A DNA stretch of 64,000 nt from an uncultured Bacteroidales bacterium. GTDB taxonomy: Bacteria; Bacteroidota; Bacteroidia; Bacteroidales; CAIWKO01. The position numbers and the translations under genes are program-made. Position 1 is the stretch's first letter. Each line of letters begins with the position of its first letter. The stretch lies in NCBI GenBank assembly GCA_903913285.1, contig CAIWKO010000060.1, positions 62,001-126,000 of the forward strand. The letters are read 5' to 3'. The notes beneath the pieces were generated by a model. It ran no database searches. It saw only the letters and a list, made by a program, of their open reading frames with translations, and had not been told where the DNA came from. This document shows, in pieces, positions 34,362 to 43,040 of this stretch.

Positions 34362-34886
34362 ATGAAAACATTAAAACTTTTAGCAATGATTATGATTACC
34401 GGTATTGTTGCTGTTTCGTGCAAAAAAGAAGGCCCCGCCGGACCACAAGGAGCGGCCGGTACAAATGGGACTAATGGTACTAATGGTAATGCTAATGTAA
34501 CCGTATATGGCTATGGCACCGATACGCTTAAAGCTAGTAATAACTATGCTGCAAATTACTATCCTGCCGGATTAACCAGTGGTTTGGTCGATTCAAGCAT
34601 AATAGTAACATATTATAGCGCTTATCCAGGAGAATGGAATATGGCAAACGGCTATGGCCCAAGTGGACAATATGCCACCATTCAATATACATATGGAGGC
34701 TCTACACCTGCTTTAGTTTCTGTTTATCTTAGAAATGTCGACGGCACAGGTTATACAGGAGTTGATGTTATCTGGGATTCTGTCAGGATATTTGTAGTTC
34801 CGGCAAACATCTATAAAATTGCCAAACACGATAAGCTCAATTATAATAATTATAAAGCCGTGAATGATTATTTTAAAGCCAAATAA
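34362..34886 (+). CDS. Lipoprotein with short collagen-like repeat, paralogue 1
   Basis: 174 residues. Lipoprotein signal MKTLKLLAMIMITGIVAVSC, then KKEGPAGPQGAAG and GTNGTNGTNG, a short Gly-X-Y tract, and a beta-rich C-terminal domain ending IFVVPANIYKIAKHDKLNY. It is very similar to the next gene, and the third copy is more diverged. Such lipoproteins are frequent in Bacteroidota; the tract probably extends the domain from the membrane. Function unknown. Confidence 0.8.
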   Translation: MKTLKLLAMIMITGIVAVSCKKEGPAGPQGAAGTNGTNGTNGNANVTVYGYGTDTLKASNNYAANYYPAGLTSGLVDSSIIVTYYSAYPGEWNMANGYGPSGQYATIQYTYGGSTPALVSVYLRNVDGTGYTGVDVIWDSVRIFVVPANIYKIAKHDKLNYNNYKAVNDYFKAK

Positions 34887-34920
34887 ATTATAATTAAATT
34901 AGCATTTAAAGAAGCATTTT

Positions 34921-34950
34921 GAAAGTGATTGTTAAATAACAATCACTTTC
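34921..34950 (+). terminator. Perfect inverted repeat after lipoprotein gene 1
   Basis: GAAAGTGATTGTT, loop AAAT, AACAATCACTTTC. Thirteen perfect pairs, followed after a few A by CTTTTTATT. Probable terminator, although the T-run is not immediate. Confidence 0.6.
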
Positions 34951-35001
34951 AAAATCTTTTTATTTCCCGAATGCAAATCATAATTTTTTGTTTATTAATT
35001 T

Positions 35002-35009
35002 TATCTTTG
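35002..35009 (+). promoter_or_regulatory. -7 element of the second collagen-like lipoprotein gene
   Basis: TATCTTTG, in a duplicated context also found at 34320, 33 bases before the ATG. Confidence 0.55.
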
Positions 35010-35041
35010 TTCAAACATTTATTAATTAAAACCCAAAATTT

Positions 35042-35566
35042 ATGAAAACATTAAAACTTCTGGCAATGATACTGATTATCGGAATTGTTGCTGTTTCGTG
35101 TAAAAAAGAAACCGGCCCCACAGGACCACAAGGACCTTCCGGAACTAATGGTACTAATGGCACCAATGGAAATGCTAATGTCACCGTTTACGGCTTTAGT
35201 TCAATAACACTTAATTCCGGTAATGGCTATTACGGATATTTTTACCCGGCCGGATTAACCAGTGGGATGATCGACTCCAGCACCGTAGTTTCCTACTACC
35301 AGGTTGGGGCAAATGAATGGAACATGGCAAACGGTCTCGGACCGGCAGCCAATTACGCTACAATTCAGTACACCTATGGCGGTGGGACTCCTTTTGTCAG
35401 TATTTATCTCAGAAATGCAGACGGAACGGCCTATACAGGAAGCGATGTCACCTGGGATTCTATTAGGATATTCGTTGTTCCTGCAAACATTTATAAAATT
35501 GCAAATCGCAATAATCTCGATTATAAAAATTATAAAGCCGTGAACAATTATTTTAAAACCAAATAA
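35042..35566 (+). CDS. Lipoprotein with short collagen-like repeat, paralogue 2
   Basis: 174 residues, same architecture and length as the preceding gene. The lipobox is AVSC, followed by KKETGPTGPQGPSG and GTNGTNGTNG, then a conserved domain (PAGLTSGMIDSSTVVSYY, FVVPANIYKIANRNNLDY). A recent tandem duplicate with its own copy of the promoter. Divergence is concentrated in the middle of the domain. Confidence 0.8.
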   Translation: MKTLKLLAMILIIGIVAVSCKKETGPTGPQGPSGTNGTNGTNGNANVTVYGFSSITLNSGNGYYGYFYPAGLTSGMIDSSTVVSYYQVGANEWNMANGLGPAANYATIQYTYGGGTPFVSIYLRNADGTAYTGSDVTWDSIRIFVVPANIYKIANRNNLDYKNYKAVNNYFKTK

Positions 35567-35621
35567 ATTATTATTATATCATCATTAAAAGAGTCTTTTT
35601 ATCAATTAAAAACCAAAATTT

Positions 35622-36185
35622 ATGAGAACATTTAAATTATTAGCGATGATTCTTTTAATAGGAATCATAGCTGTTTCGTGTAAAAAAGAAACCGGTCCTG
35701 CAGGTGCAACGGGAGCAACGGGAGCAACAGGCACAGCCAATGTCATCTATTCACCCTGGACAGGTTTTGATGCAGCATTATGGAAACCTACTATTAATGA
35801 ATATGGACGAACTATCAGATTTTATCCAGCCGTTGCTAATGACCTAACCCAAAATATTATTGATCAAGGTACGGTAATGGTTTATGCTAAATTTGTAGGA
35901 ATTCCGACCCCAATGGCCTTACCAATAACAGTATATGACGTGGGAAATAAATACATAGGATTCCGATTAGAACCAGATACAATTAACATAGCCTACTACG
36001 ATCTGGATGACACCAATGATCCCGGAACTTTTTCAGGAACAGCCTCAGAAAATGCATATAGATATATAATAATACCCGGTGGAACTCCTTCAAAAAGTCC
36101 GGCTAAAAATTCAGAAATATCTTCGGAACAATTAAAAGCGATGTCATACAAACAAGTATGCAGTCATTTTAATATTCCTGAATAA
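35622..36185 (+). CDS. Lipoprotein with short collagen-like repeat, paralogue 3 (diverged)
   Basis: 187 residues. It keeps the lipoprotein signal (MRTFKLLAMILLIGIIAVSC) and a Gly-X-Y tract (GPAGATGATGATGTANV). The body is different (VIYSPWTGFDAALWKPTINE) and the C-terminus is longer. It lacks the duplicated -7 element, so it probably reads through from gene 2. The tract is encoded by 9-base repeats of the GCAACGGGA kind, which could change length by slippage. Confidence 0.78.
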   Translation: MRTFKLLAMILLIGIIAVSCKKETGPAGATGATGATGTANVIYSPWTGFDAALWKPTINEYGRTIRFYPAVANDLTQNIIDQGTVMVYAKFVGIPTPMALPITVYDVGNKYIGFRLEPDTINIAYYDLDDTNDPGTFSGTASENAYRYIIIPGGTPSKSPAKNSEISSEQLKAMSYKQVCSHFNIPE

Positions 36186-36204
36186 ATAGCTCCTTTACAA
36201 CATT

Positions 36205-36237
36205 AAAAGCCTGTTGATGATCTCAACAGGCTTTTTT
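36205..36237 (+). terminator. Terminator after the lipoprotein cluster
   Basis: AAAAGCCTGTTGA, loop TGATC, TCAACAGGCTTTT with further T. Thirteen perfect pairs. Confidence 0.85.
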
Positions 36238-36251
36238 AGTATTATACTTTA

Positions 36252-36671
36252 TCAATCACCTTTCTCCAACTCCCTTATCTTAGCTTTTACACTCTCAGGC
36301 AATATCAGTTTGGTGTTTTTATCAAAATCATACAAAACCAAGACATCCTGTGCTTCGGCTATGGTTTCGTTCTTATGGTTGACGATCAAATGCTGCATCA
36401 CAAAACTAGTGCTTTTGATGTCAGCTACTTTGCTATAGATCGTAAGCTGTCCGGGATAGAACAATGGTTTGCGAAACTGACATGCCGAAGAGGCCAAAAT
36501 AGGTCCTGTTCTGATTTCGGCAGGTATAGGCATCAGGCCTATCAATTCCAGATAATTTACACGTGCGGCCTGCACATATTTCATAATCGAGATATTGTTC
36601 ACATGCCCGAACAGATCCATTTCGCTCCAGTCGATCCGGAGTTCGAGTTTTACTTTTGATTGTAGTTGCAT
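36252..36671 (-). CDS. Acyl-CoA thioesterase, 4HBT/YbgC-like
   Basis: 139 residues, single hot-dog domain. It starts with LRIDWSEMDLFGHVNNISIMKYVQAARVNYL, including the D-x-x-G-H-V-N-N catalytic loop of the 4HBT/FadM family, and continues to QFRKPLFYPGQLTIYSKV. It hydrolyses acyl-CoA thioesters in the cytosol. The preferred acyl chain is not apparent. Confidence 0.88.
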   Translation of the reverse strand: MQLQSKVKLELRIDWSEMDLFGHVNNISIMKYVQAARVNYLELIGLMPIPAEIRTGPILASSACQFRKPLFYPGQLTIYSKVADIKSTSFVMQHLIVNHKNETIAEAQDVLVLYDFDKNTKLILPESVKAKIRELEKGD

Positions 36672-36704
36672 CCTTCCAGCCTTATGTTATTGGTATATAT
36701 TAGT

Positions 36705-37217
36705 TTATTTCTCTATAATCCCTTCCAATAAATTCTCAATAACAAGCTTGTCACCTTTATTACTTTTACCGAAAACCAAAAACAAATCATATTTCTGCCT
36801 TGGTTCGAATACAAAATAGTGATCCTCCGTAATAAAGTCGTAATAGTCATAAATGGGTTCGTCAGAATTCATGAACCTTTGTTTTCGCAAGAATGCTATG
36901 GGGTGAATTGTATCCTTATCCACACTATTAATAAGACTTATATTCTTAAAATTACCTTTCAGGTGCAATTCTGTTGACTTATTGCTTTGAAATGTCACCC
37001 ACACTCCGGTAATATTTTTACTCGTATCTATTTGACGACATGATATCGGGCGCATCGACACCGATGCAAAATAGATCACATCAGGTAATTTAATAGAGTC
37101 GGGTAATTGGCAAAAACTAAAAGGGTTCCATAGCCGACATTTTATCGTCGGATCTGTTTGTGCAAAAACCGATATCGTAATATTGAACACTACGAAGAAA
37201 TAAAAGATCTTTTTCAT
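36705..37217 (-). CDS. Exported protein of unknown function
   Basis: 170 residues from the ATG at 37217, chosen because it starts a signal peptide (MKKIFYFFVVFNITISVFAQ); 12 more upstream residues are possible but unlikely. The mature part is beta-rich with several Cys (CRLWNPFSFC). It lies 34 bases downstream of the start of the thioesterase gene on the same strand. I do not recognise it. Confidence 0.7.
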   Translation of the reverse strand: MKKIFYFFVVFNITISVFAQTDPTIKCRLWNPFSFCQLPDSIKLPDVIYFASVSMRPISCRQIDTSKNITGVWVTFQSNKSTELHLKGNFKNISLINSVDKDTIHPIAFLRKQRFMNSDEPIYDYYDFITEDHYFVFEPRQKYDLFLVFGKSNKGDKLVIENLLEGIIEK

Positions 37218-37273
37218 AAAATCCTTTTCTGTTTGGATTCTTCTATATAGCATGCAGTCTTGCTGCCTGCTCT

Positions 37274-37281
37274 CAAAGTTA
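37274..37281 (-). promoter_or_regulatory. -7 element of the 36705-37217 gene
   Basis: Minus-strand TAACTTTG, 56 bases upstream of the ATG. No -33 match. Confidence 0.4.
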
Positions 37282-37334
37282 ATACTTTTTATAGGTCTAT
37301 ATAAGAACTAATTGCTTGCTATGGGTTTCCCATT

Positions 37335-38372
37335 TTAATAGTCAATATTATAATAATCTTTCAGGTATTTTTTCGAAGTTGCATCGCCCAAATCGGCTGC
37401 TTTTTTCCAATCAGCTATACATAAATCCTTTTTTTTCTGTATCCAATATACGCTTCCCCGGTTGTTGTATGCAATTGCATATTTTGGATCGATGCTTATT
37501 GCTTTCGTAAAATCAGCAATTGCCAGATCATATTTCTCAAGCTTGCGATAACAGAGCCCAATAGAAACATATACGTCTGCTTGCTGCGATTTTATTTTCA
37601 ACGAAGCATTATAATCGTTCATGGCAAGGTCGTAATTTTGCTGGTGATAATAAACAAGTCCTCGGTTATAATAAGCATCTGAATTATCAGGGTTTATTTT
37701 TAACGATGCGGTATAATCTTCAATGGCATGATTATTATCATTTAGCTTATAATAAGCCAGACCTCTGTTGTAAAATGCATCTGTATAATTCGGGTCGAGC
37801 TTTATGGCAAGAGTATAATCGGCTATGGCAGTTTGATATTCACCTTTGTAATAATTTGCTAAACCCCTGCTGTAATAGGCATCTGTGTATTGAGGATTTA
37901 TTCTTATGGCCTTATTATAATCGGCTATTGCAGTTTCGTAATCACCTTTTTTACGGTAGCAAAGCCCGCAGTTATAAATTGCTTGAGCATCTCCGGGATT
38001 TAAAATCAGAGCCGTATTAAAATCAGCTATTGCAGTAGAATAGCTTTCCTGATAATAATATGCCAGCCCTCGATTAAAATAAGCATCCTCATATTTAGGG
38101 TTTATCTTTATAGCATCGGTATAATCTTTTATAGCCGATTCATAATTAGCAAGCTTGAAATAGGCCAGACCTCTATTGTATAAAGTATTTTCATCCTTCG
38201 GATCACTCAAAAGCACCTTATTATATTGTTCAATAGCCGATTTATAATTACCATCTTTATAATAGGCAAGCCCTTGTTTGAACGCTGTGCTTATATCCTG
38301 CGAATAACCGTTTTGCACAAAAGCACTTAGAATAAAAATGCTGAAGCTTAAAAGACATAATTTTCTTTTCAT
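37335..38372 (-). CDS. Exported TPR-repeat protein
   Basis: 345 residues. A signal peptide (MKRKLCLLSFSIFILSAFVQNGYSQ) is followed by about nine consecutive 34-residue tetratricopeptide repeats. Each has the pattern (G)(N/D)Y..AI.DY..A(I/L).I(N/D)P....A(Y/F)YNRG(L)AY. The repeats are unusually uniform, which suggests recent expansion. TPR arrays bind other proteins; here the array should lie in the periplasm. Partner unknown. Confidence 0.88.
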   Translation of the reverse strand: MKRKLCLLSFSIFILSAFVQNGYSQDISTAFKQGLAYYKDGNYKSAIEQYNKVLLSDPKDENTLYNRGLAYFKLANYESAIKDYTDAIKINPKYEDAYFNRGLAYYYQESYSTAIADFNTALILNPGDAQAIYNCGLCYRKKGDYETAIADYNKAIRINPQYTDAYYSRGLANYYKGEYQTAIADYTLAIKLDPNYTDAFYNRGLAYYKLNDNNHAIEDYTASLKINPDNSDAYYNRGLVYYHQQNYDLAMNDYNASLKIKSQQADVYVSIGLCYRKLEKYDLAIADFTKAISIDPKYAIAYNNRGSVYWIQKKKDLCIADWKKAADLGDATSKKYLKDYYNIDY

Positions 38373-38445
38373 TGTTTTTTTAATTTAATAGTGAAGTAAT
38401 TAATACGAATGGATACTACCATTCTACCTCTTTGTAGCGAGTTTT

Positions 38446-38453
38446 CAAAGATA
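38446..38453 (-). promoter_or_regulatory. -7 element of the TPR gene
   Basis: Minus-strand TATCTTTG, 73 bases upstream of the ATG. Confidence 0.45.
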
Positions 38454-38507
38454 CTACTTTTATTTTAGGTGGTTTTTACTCGAAGCAAGGTGATGCTATG
38501 CATAATA

Positions 38508-39077
38508 TTACTTCTCAATATATTCTACAATAAAATTTTTATCCGGCATAAAGTTCTTTTTGCTCCAGTAAAAAACCCTCATGGTATTTAGTTGCTTTAT
38601 ACTGTCGGGAGTATACGAAATTGAAATGATATTCAGGTTTTTGGGAGTTATTAACTTATAACAGGAATTTTCGAACGGAATTCCCCATTTCTGCGTGGTG
38701 AGCAATATATATTCTGCCTTATTTTTTAATAGTTTTTGCCTGTACGATATTTTGTATTTCCCAACTCCATATGCATCGATATCAACTTTAAAATAGAAAC
38801 CTTTCTCCGTTTTACTTATAATAATGTCTTTCGATTTTACATTACAATCGGTAGCACAAATTGAATCAACGTCACCATAAAGACTATCCAGAGGAAAAGG
38901 ATAAAACAATAGTTGCTGTATTTCTTTATTACCGTTATTGCAAAAGTTATAGATACCATCTACACGAAAATAACCGTTCTTTATTTCAAAGGTCAGGTCC
39001 TCGCGATAAAATTGTAGATTTTGAGGAAAAAGGTTTGGAGTCAAAAAGAGAGAGCAAAATACTATGAATGCCTTCAT
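38508..39077 (-). CDS. Exported protein of unknown function, second gene of the type IX cargo operon
   Basis: 189 residues with a signal peptide (MKAFIVFCSLFLTPNLFPQ). The mature part is beta-rich (LTFEIKNGYFRVDGIYNFCNNGNKEIQQLLFYPFPLD) with a short helical end, and resembles a single Ig-like domain with conserved aromatics. No lipobox or sorting tail. It starts five bases after the stop of the T9SS-tailed gene, so the two are cotranscribed and may work together. Family not recognised. Confidence 0.7.
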   Translation of the reverse strand: MKAFIVFCSLFLTPNLFPQNLQFYREDLTFEIKNGYFRVDGIYNFCNNGNKEIQQLLFYPFPLDSLYGDVDSICATDCNVKSKDIIISKTEKGFYFKVDIDAYGVGKYKISYRQKLLKNKAEYILLTTQKWGIPFENSCYKLITPKNLNIISISYTPDSIKQLNTMRVFYWSKKNFMPDKNFIVEYIEK

Positions 39078-39082
39078 AATTA

Positions 39083-40192
39083 TTACTTTGCAATTATGAT
39101 TTTTTGGGTGGCCGCTTCTTTTCCGTCTAATTCCAGTTTACAATAATACATGCCTGAAGCCGCAGCATTATAATAGCATATTCCATCCCATTTCACAGTA
39201 TATGTATCTTGTTTATCACTAATATTAACAGGCAACATGCGTACTATTTCTCCATTCGGATCATATATTTTTATGAGCGCTTTCGAATAATGTTTATTGG
39301 ATTTCATGGCAAACGTAAAATACGTTTCGCCTGTTGAAGGATTGGGGTAGCATGATAAACTGACCGCCCCTTGAAACGAATTAGATTCAATGCCTGTTAG
39401 AAGTGTGTCAATTGTAAATTCATAATAGTTTATTGAATCGGGCTCTATAGTGATCAATGTATCTAAAAGATCAGTTGAAAACGAAGCGAAAACATCAACT
39501 GTACGTTGCGAACTGAATTCCTCGGATGAAAAACTCCCGGTCGAATCGGTTATAAAATATTTATAGAAATTCTCACAAACTGATGGCCCCGGACCTGTTA
39601 TATAGTATATGTTGCCCACCTTGATCCCTGGAACAGGGTTATGCGCCAGATCAAAAACTTTTCCTGTAAAAATACCTTTGGCCGAAGATACCTGAAAAGG
39701 ATCATATCCAATTGTGGGATTATTATCTTTCACCAGATAATAATCTGTTTCAAATCCATAACTCACACTATAGCACGAATAAGCCATCCGCACCAGCGAC
39801 TGCCCGATTAAAGGAGCAGCGATCATAGAATTGGAAATATTGCCAAAATAAATCTCCTCTATCAAGTAATCAGATTCGTTTTTAATTGCAATATAATCGC
39901 CACTCCGGTTAAAATGCAACAAACTTTGCAAACTATCCTGTGTAATAATGATGATGCTGTCTGCAGTAATTGTAATACCATTTTTAAACAAACAACTCCC
40001 ACCCGATGATTCAAGTCTGAACCCATCGAAATTTGATCCAAAATATGGACTTTGAGGAAAAACCAATTCAAGATACCATGTAGAATCGTTCACCATATAA
40101 AACTCGCTTATTACTGGAGGAACAGGAATCGGGTTTGCTTTGGTAGTTCCGATCGATTGCATTAACAACAATAGCACAAGTAACTTCTTCAT
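39083..40192 (-). CDS. Exported protein with type IX secretion sorting domain
   Basis: 369 residues. A signal peptide (MKKLLVLLLLMQSIGTTKA) is followed by an N-terminal beta-rich region (about 20-150), a carboxypeptidase-regulatory-like segment (KVFDLAHNPVPGIKVGNIYY), and a C-terminal type A sorting tail. The tail contains CYPNPSTGETYFTF, then IYDPNGEIVRML and a final SGMYYCKLELDGKEAATQKIIIAK. It should be exported by Sec and then passed to the type IX system for surface anchoring or release. PorX, a regulator of that system, is encoded at 57751. Confidence 0.88.
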   Translation of the reverse strand: MKKLLVLLLLMQSIGTTKANPIPVPPVISEFYMVNDSTWYLELVFPQSPYFGSNFDGFRLESSGGSCLFKNGITITADSIIIITQDSLQSLLHFNRSGDYIAIKNESDYLIEEIYFGNISNSMIAAPLIGQSLVRMAYSCYSVSYGFETDYYLVKDNNPTIGYDPFQVSSAKGIFTGKVFDLAHNPVPGIKVGNIYYITGPGPSVCENFYKYFITDSTGSFSSEEFSSQRTVDVFASFSTDLLDTLITIEPDSINYYEFTIDTLLTGIESNSFQGAVSLSCYPNPSTGETYFTFAMKSNKHYSKALIKIYDPNGEIVRMLPVNISDKQDTYTVKWDGICYYNAAASGMYYCKLELDGKEAATQKIIIAK

Positions 40193-40248
40193 GATTTGCT
40201 TATAAATTACTTAACAACCAAAAATTATCAATTAGAACTTGGTTATAA

Positions 40249-40256
40249 CAAAGATA
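40249..40256 (-). promoter_or_regulatory. -7 element of the type IX cargo operon
   Basis: Minus-strand TATCTTTG, 57 bases upstream of the ATG at 40192. A TTTG lies only about 15 bases further, short of the ideal 19. Confidence 0.5.
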
Positions 40257-40471
40257 TAATTTTTTCAAAAACAAATCCTTAATAATTTATTATTTGGGTT
40301 GAGGTAACATGATTTTAATTAATTGCACGCAACGGGATACGCAAGCGAGCAGTGTGAAGTATGTTTTAATGTCAACGACAATAGCTTTCAGAAAAACATA
40401 AATCATTTTACAATAACAATTTTGAATCAAAAGCAACCATAAAAACTAAAAAAACGCTAAAGTCAAATTTA
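40257..40471. other. Intergenic DNA before repeat locus 2
   Basis: AT-rich, no gene seen. The last 20 bases (near 40451-40471) already resemble a decayed 21-bp unit. Confidence 0.4.
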
Positions 40472-40555
40472 GAACAACGAAGTACAAAATCTGAACAACC
40501 AAGTACAAAATATCGACAATGAAGTACAAAATGAAGTCAACGACAATTAAAATAA
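40472..40555. repeat. 21-bp tandem repeat array A, locus 2 (4 units)
   Basis: Four units of exactly 21 bases: starts GAACAACGAAGTACAAAAT, GAACAACCAAGTACAAAAT, CGACAATGAAGTACAAAAT, AGTCAACGACAATTAAAAT. They are homologous to array A of locus 1, 17 kb away. Confidence 0.8.
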
Positions 40556-40642
40556 AAAAAATCAAAACAAAAAAAATCAATTAAATCACTAATTATCTAC
40601 TTAATAACACCATTCAACAAATTAACCTACAATTCACAAGTC

Positions 40643-41392
40643 ATGGCACGATTCTCTGTCGTATTACTATTTTTACAACACGAATATCGTGATTATCCTA
40701 TCGTACATCATCCAAATTACTATTTACATCCAAACTCTAAAGCCTTTTGTCAATATTTATTCATCGTGAACGAGAAATATGACATCGTGAATAAGAATTA
40801 CGACATCGTGAATAAGAAATATAACATCGTGAATAAGAAATATGACATCGTGAATAAGAAATATGACATCGTGAATAAGAATTACGACATCGTGAATAAG
40901 AAATATAACATCGTGAATAAGAATTATAACATCGTGAATAAGAATTATGACATCGTGAATAAGAAATACGACTGTGTGAATAAGAAATACGACTTCGTGA
41001 ATAAGAATTATGACATCGTGAATAAAAATTACGACATCGTGAATAAGAAATATGACATCGTGAATAAGAAATATGACATCGTGAATAAGAAATATAACAT
41101 CGTGAATAAGAATTATAACATCGTGAATAAGAATTATAACATCGTGAATAAGAATTATGACATCGTGAATAAGAAATACGACTGTGTGAATAAGAAATAC
41201 GACTTCGACGATTTTAGTTACTATTACAACCCCATTCGGCAGCAAGCTCCGCCTCCTTTGGCTTATTTATGCCATCCGTGGCTTGTGGCTACAAATAAAC
41301 AAACCCGGCATCAAATTCCTTACTTTCAGGAAAATAATATTCAATTTTGTGCGTTTTCTAAAAGAATAAACGCCATAACTTTTATTAAATAA
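40643..41392 (+). other. Open frame through the repeat array; coding status doubtful
   Basis: 249 codons, ATG at 40643, no signal peptide, no known domain. The central 150 residues are (Y-D-I-V-N-K-K)-type heptads that follow directly from the DNA repeat, and the minus strand is also open (40757-41245). The heptad period could suit a coiled coil or a beta-solenoid if it is translated. I regard the DNA repeat, not the peptide, as the likelier unit of selection. Confidence 0.3.
40762..41202. repeat. 21-bp tandem repeat array B, locus 2 (21 units)
   Basis: Twenty-one consecutive units of exactly 21 bases built on CATCGTGAATAAGAAATA, with one- or two-base variants (for example CTGTGTGAATAAG, CTTCGTGAATAAG). 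An ORF on each strand stays open throughout because the period is a multiple of three. The plus-strand frame 40643-41392 would encode about 21 heptads like KYDIVNK. The upstream spacer (40556-40640) matches that of locus 1. Confidence 0.88.
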
Positions 41393-42058
41393 TTGCCAAA
41401 TCAAAACTATACTCCGTTGAAAACGTTTTGCCTGTTGTTTCTGTTATTCTTTTTGGCGACACCTCCCGTCAAATCGCAGAACAAAGCATTTATTGCCGGT
41501 GCATTTATTGGGTTTTACGGAATTGAGATCAAGGGCCAGATAAAAGATATGTATTCTCCCGGAAAAATTTCAGGGAAAGGCGGATTTTCTTTTGGGTTTA
41601 ATGTAAAACGCGACTTTTCTAAAAAGTTTTACGGTGCTCTTGAAATGCGCTATATCCAGAAAGGAAGCATCAATACTATCATAACCTACGCAGGAAGCCA
41701 ATCGTGGGAAGCCATTCATCTCGGCTATATTGAAGTCCCTTTATCTGTCGGACTTAAGATCAAATTAAAAAAGAAACAACTTTATTTCGAATCAGGGCTT
41801 GCTTATGCCCGAATGATCATTTCAAAAATGATGTTGAGTCCTTCAAATTATTGGGACTGTTCGGCAAAGATCAATAATTTCAAACGCAACGACATTTCGT
41901 GGGTGGCCGCTCTCAAATATCCTATTCTAAAAAATGAGAAGTTAGTGCTTGGGCTTCGGTATTCATATTCACTGTTTACAATTCATTCGTTATACAAATT
42001 ATATAATATGGACTACGGTATTGAACTGTATTATTTGTTTAACCGGAATGTAAAATAG
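41393..42058 (+). CDS. Outer-membrane beta-barrel protein, PorT-like
   Basis: 221 residues. The only start compatible with the signal peptide (TFCLLFLLFFLATPPVKSQ) is a TTG at 41393; the codon before it is TAA. The mature part is alternating strands with Gly and aromatics (AGAFIGFYGIEIKGQIKD, GFSFGFNVKRDFSKKFYGALEMRYIQKGS, YIEVPLSVGLKIKL) ending in an aromatic-rich strand (MDYGIELYYLFNRNVK). This resembles the PorT/Omp_b-brl_2 class of eight-stranded barrels. The gene abuts repeat locus 2, which may have disturbed its 5' end. Confidence 0.75.
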   Translation: MPNQNYTPLKTFCLLFLLFFLATPPVKSQNKAFIAGAFIGFYGIEIKGQIKDMYSPGKISGKGGFSFGFNVKRDFSKKFYGALEMRYIQKGSINTIITYAGSQSWEAIHLGYIEVPLSVGLKIKLKKKQLYFESGLAYARMIISKMMLSPSNYWDCSAKINNFKRNDISWVAALKYPILKNEKLVLGLRYSYSLFTIHSLYKLYNMDYGIELYYLFNRNVK

Positions 42059-42208
42059 ATTCTTAAGAAAATCTAAAAAAGTGGAATACAAAAGAATAAT
42101 AAACATAATTGGCAGTTTGGTCACGTAGCGAAATTTTCAAAAATAATCAATATGTATGCTGCAACCAAAATTTTATTTAAATTTGACATTCGTAAAAAGA
42201 ACAAAACC

Positions 42209-42994
42209 ATGAAAACAAAACTATTGTTCGCATCAGCTATCGTTGCTGTTATGTTTATTGCCAATGCATTCACCACTAATGGGCAGGACTTTTATCTAAA
42301 AACCCCGAAAGGCTATACCTTCATTCCAAGCGGTTCGCGCATGGAAAACGGCAAAGCTATTGCTGTTCAGGCATTTTTTATCGCAAGCACCGAGATCACC
42401 AACGGACAATACAACGCTTATCTGGCCGACCTGAAAAAACAAAACAACACTGCCGATTATGCCATTGCAAATTGCAGGAACGAGAACTGGAAATCGTATC
42501 AACTACCAATAGCCATTAACTATCAATTGCTGAAAGACTATCCCGTGGTGAACATCAGTAAAGAAGCAGCCCTTTTATATTGCAAATGGCTGACAGCAAA
42601 ACTTGAGAATGAGAACAAAGATCTTATTTTCGAAGTGCGTTTGCCCACCAAAGCCGAATGGGAATGGGCAGCCCTTGGCGGAATTGGAAGCAGCGATTAT
42701 CCGTGGGAAAGTTCAAAGTATACCGATGTAAGCAGATTTCCGGCACAATATAACAACACACTAAAACAACCGACCGGCCCCTGCAATGTGATGCAATATA
42801 ACGAAAACGGTTATAAACTCTACGGCATGGCAGGTAATGTGGCCGAAATAATCGGCGATGCAGACATGGTGAAAGGCGGAAGCTGGAACAGCGGAGCCAA
42901 CGAACTTAAGATCTATTCCGAAGAATTGTATCAGGTATCGCCCACGGTAGGTTTCAGGCCTATCATCACATTTATAGCGAAGAACAAACAATAG
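42209..42994 (+). CDS. SUMF1/formylglycine-generating-enzyme-like exported protein
   Basis: 261 residues from the ATG at 42209, which opens a signal peptide (MKTKLLFASAIVAVMFIANAFTTNGQ); an upstream ATG at 42152 gives a non-signal extension. Domain clues: FIPSGSRMENGKAIAVQAFFIASTEITNGQYNAYLADL, YPVVNISKEAALLYCKWLTAKL, RLPTKAEWEWAALGG, and MAGNVAEIIGDADMVKGGSWN. These are the hallmarks of the FGE-sulfatase fold. The family also includes GldJ/GldK of gliding and type IX secretion. The active-site Cys pair of true FGE was not identified, so a structural role is likely. Confidence 0.8.
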   Translation: MKTKLLFASAIVAVMFIANAFTTNGQDFYLKTPKGYTFIPSGSRMENGKAIAVQAFFIASTEITNGQYNAYLADLKKQNNTADYAIANCRNENWKSYQLPIAINYQLLKDYPVVNISKEAALLYCKWLTAKLENENKDLIFEVRLPTKAEWEWAALGGIGSSDYPWESSKYTDVSRFPAQYNNTLKQPTGPCNVMQYNENGYKLYGMAGNVAEIIGDADMVKGGSWNSGANELKIYSEELYQVSPTVGFRPIITFIAKNKQ

Positions 42995-43040
42995 CAGATT
43001 CACTTTCTTTGTCCTCAACGCGACTTTTACACCTTTACGA

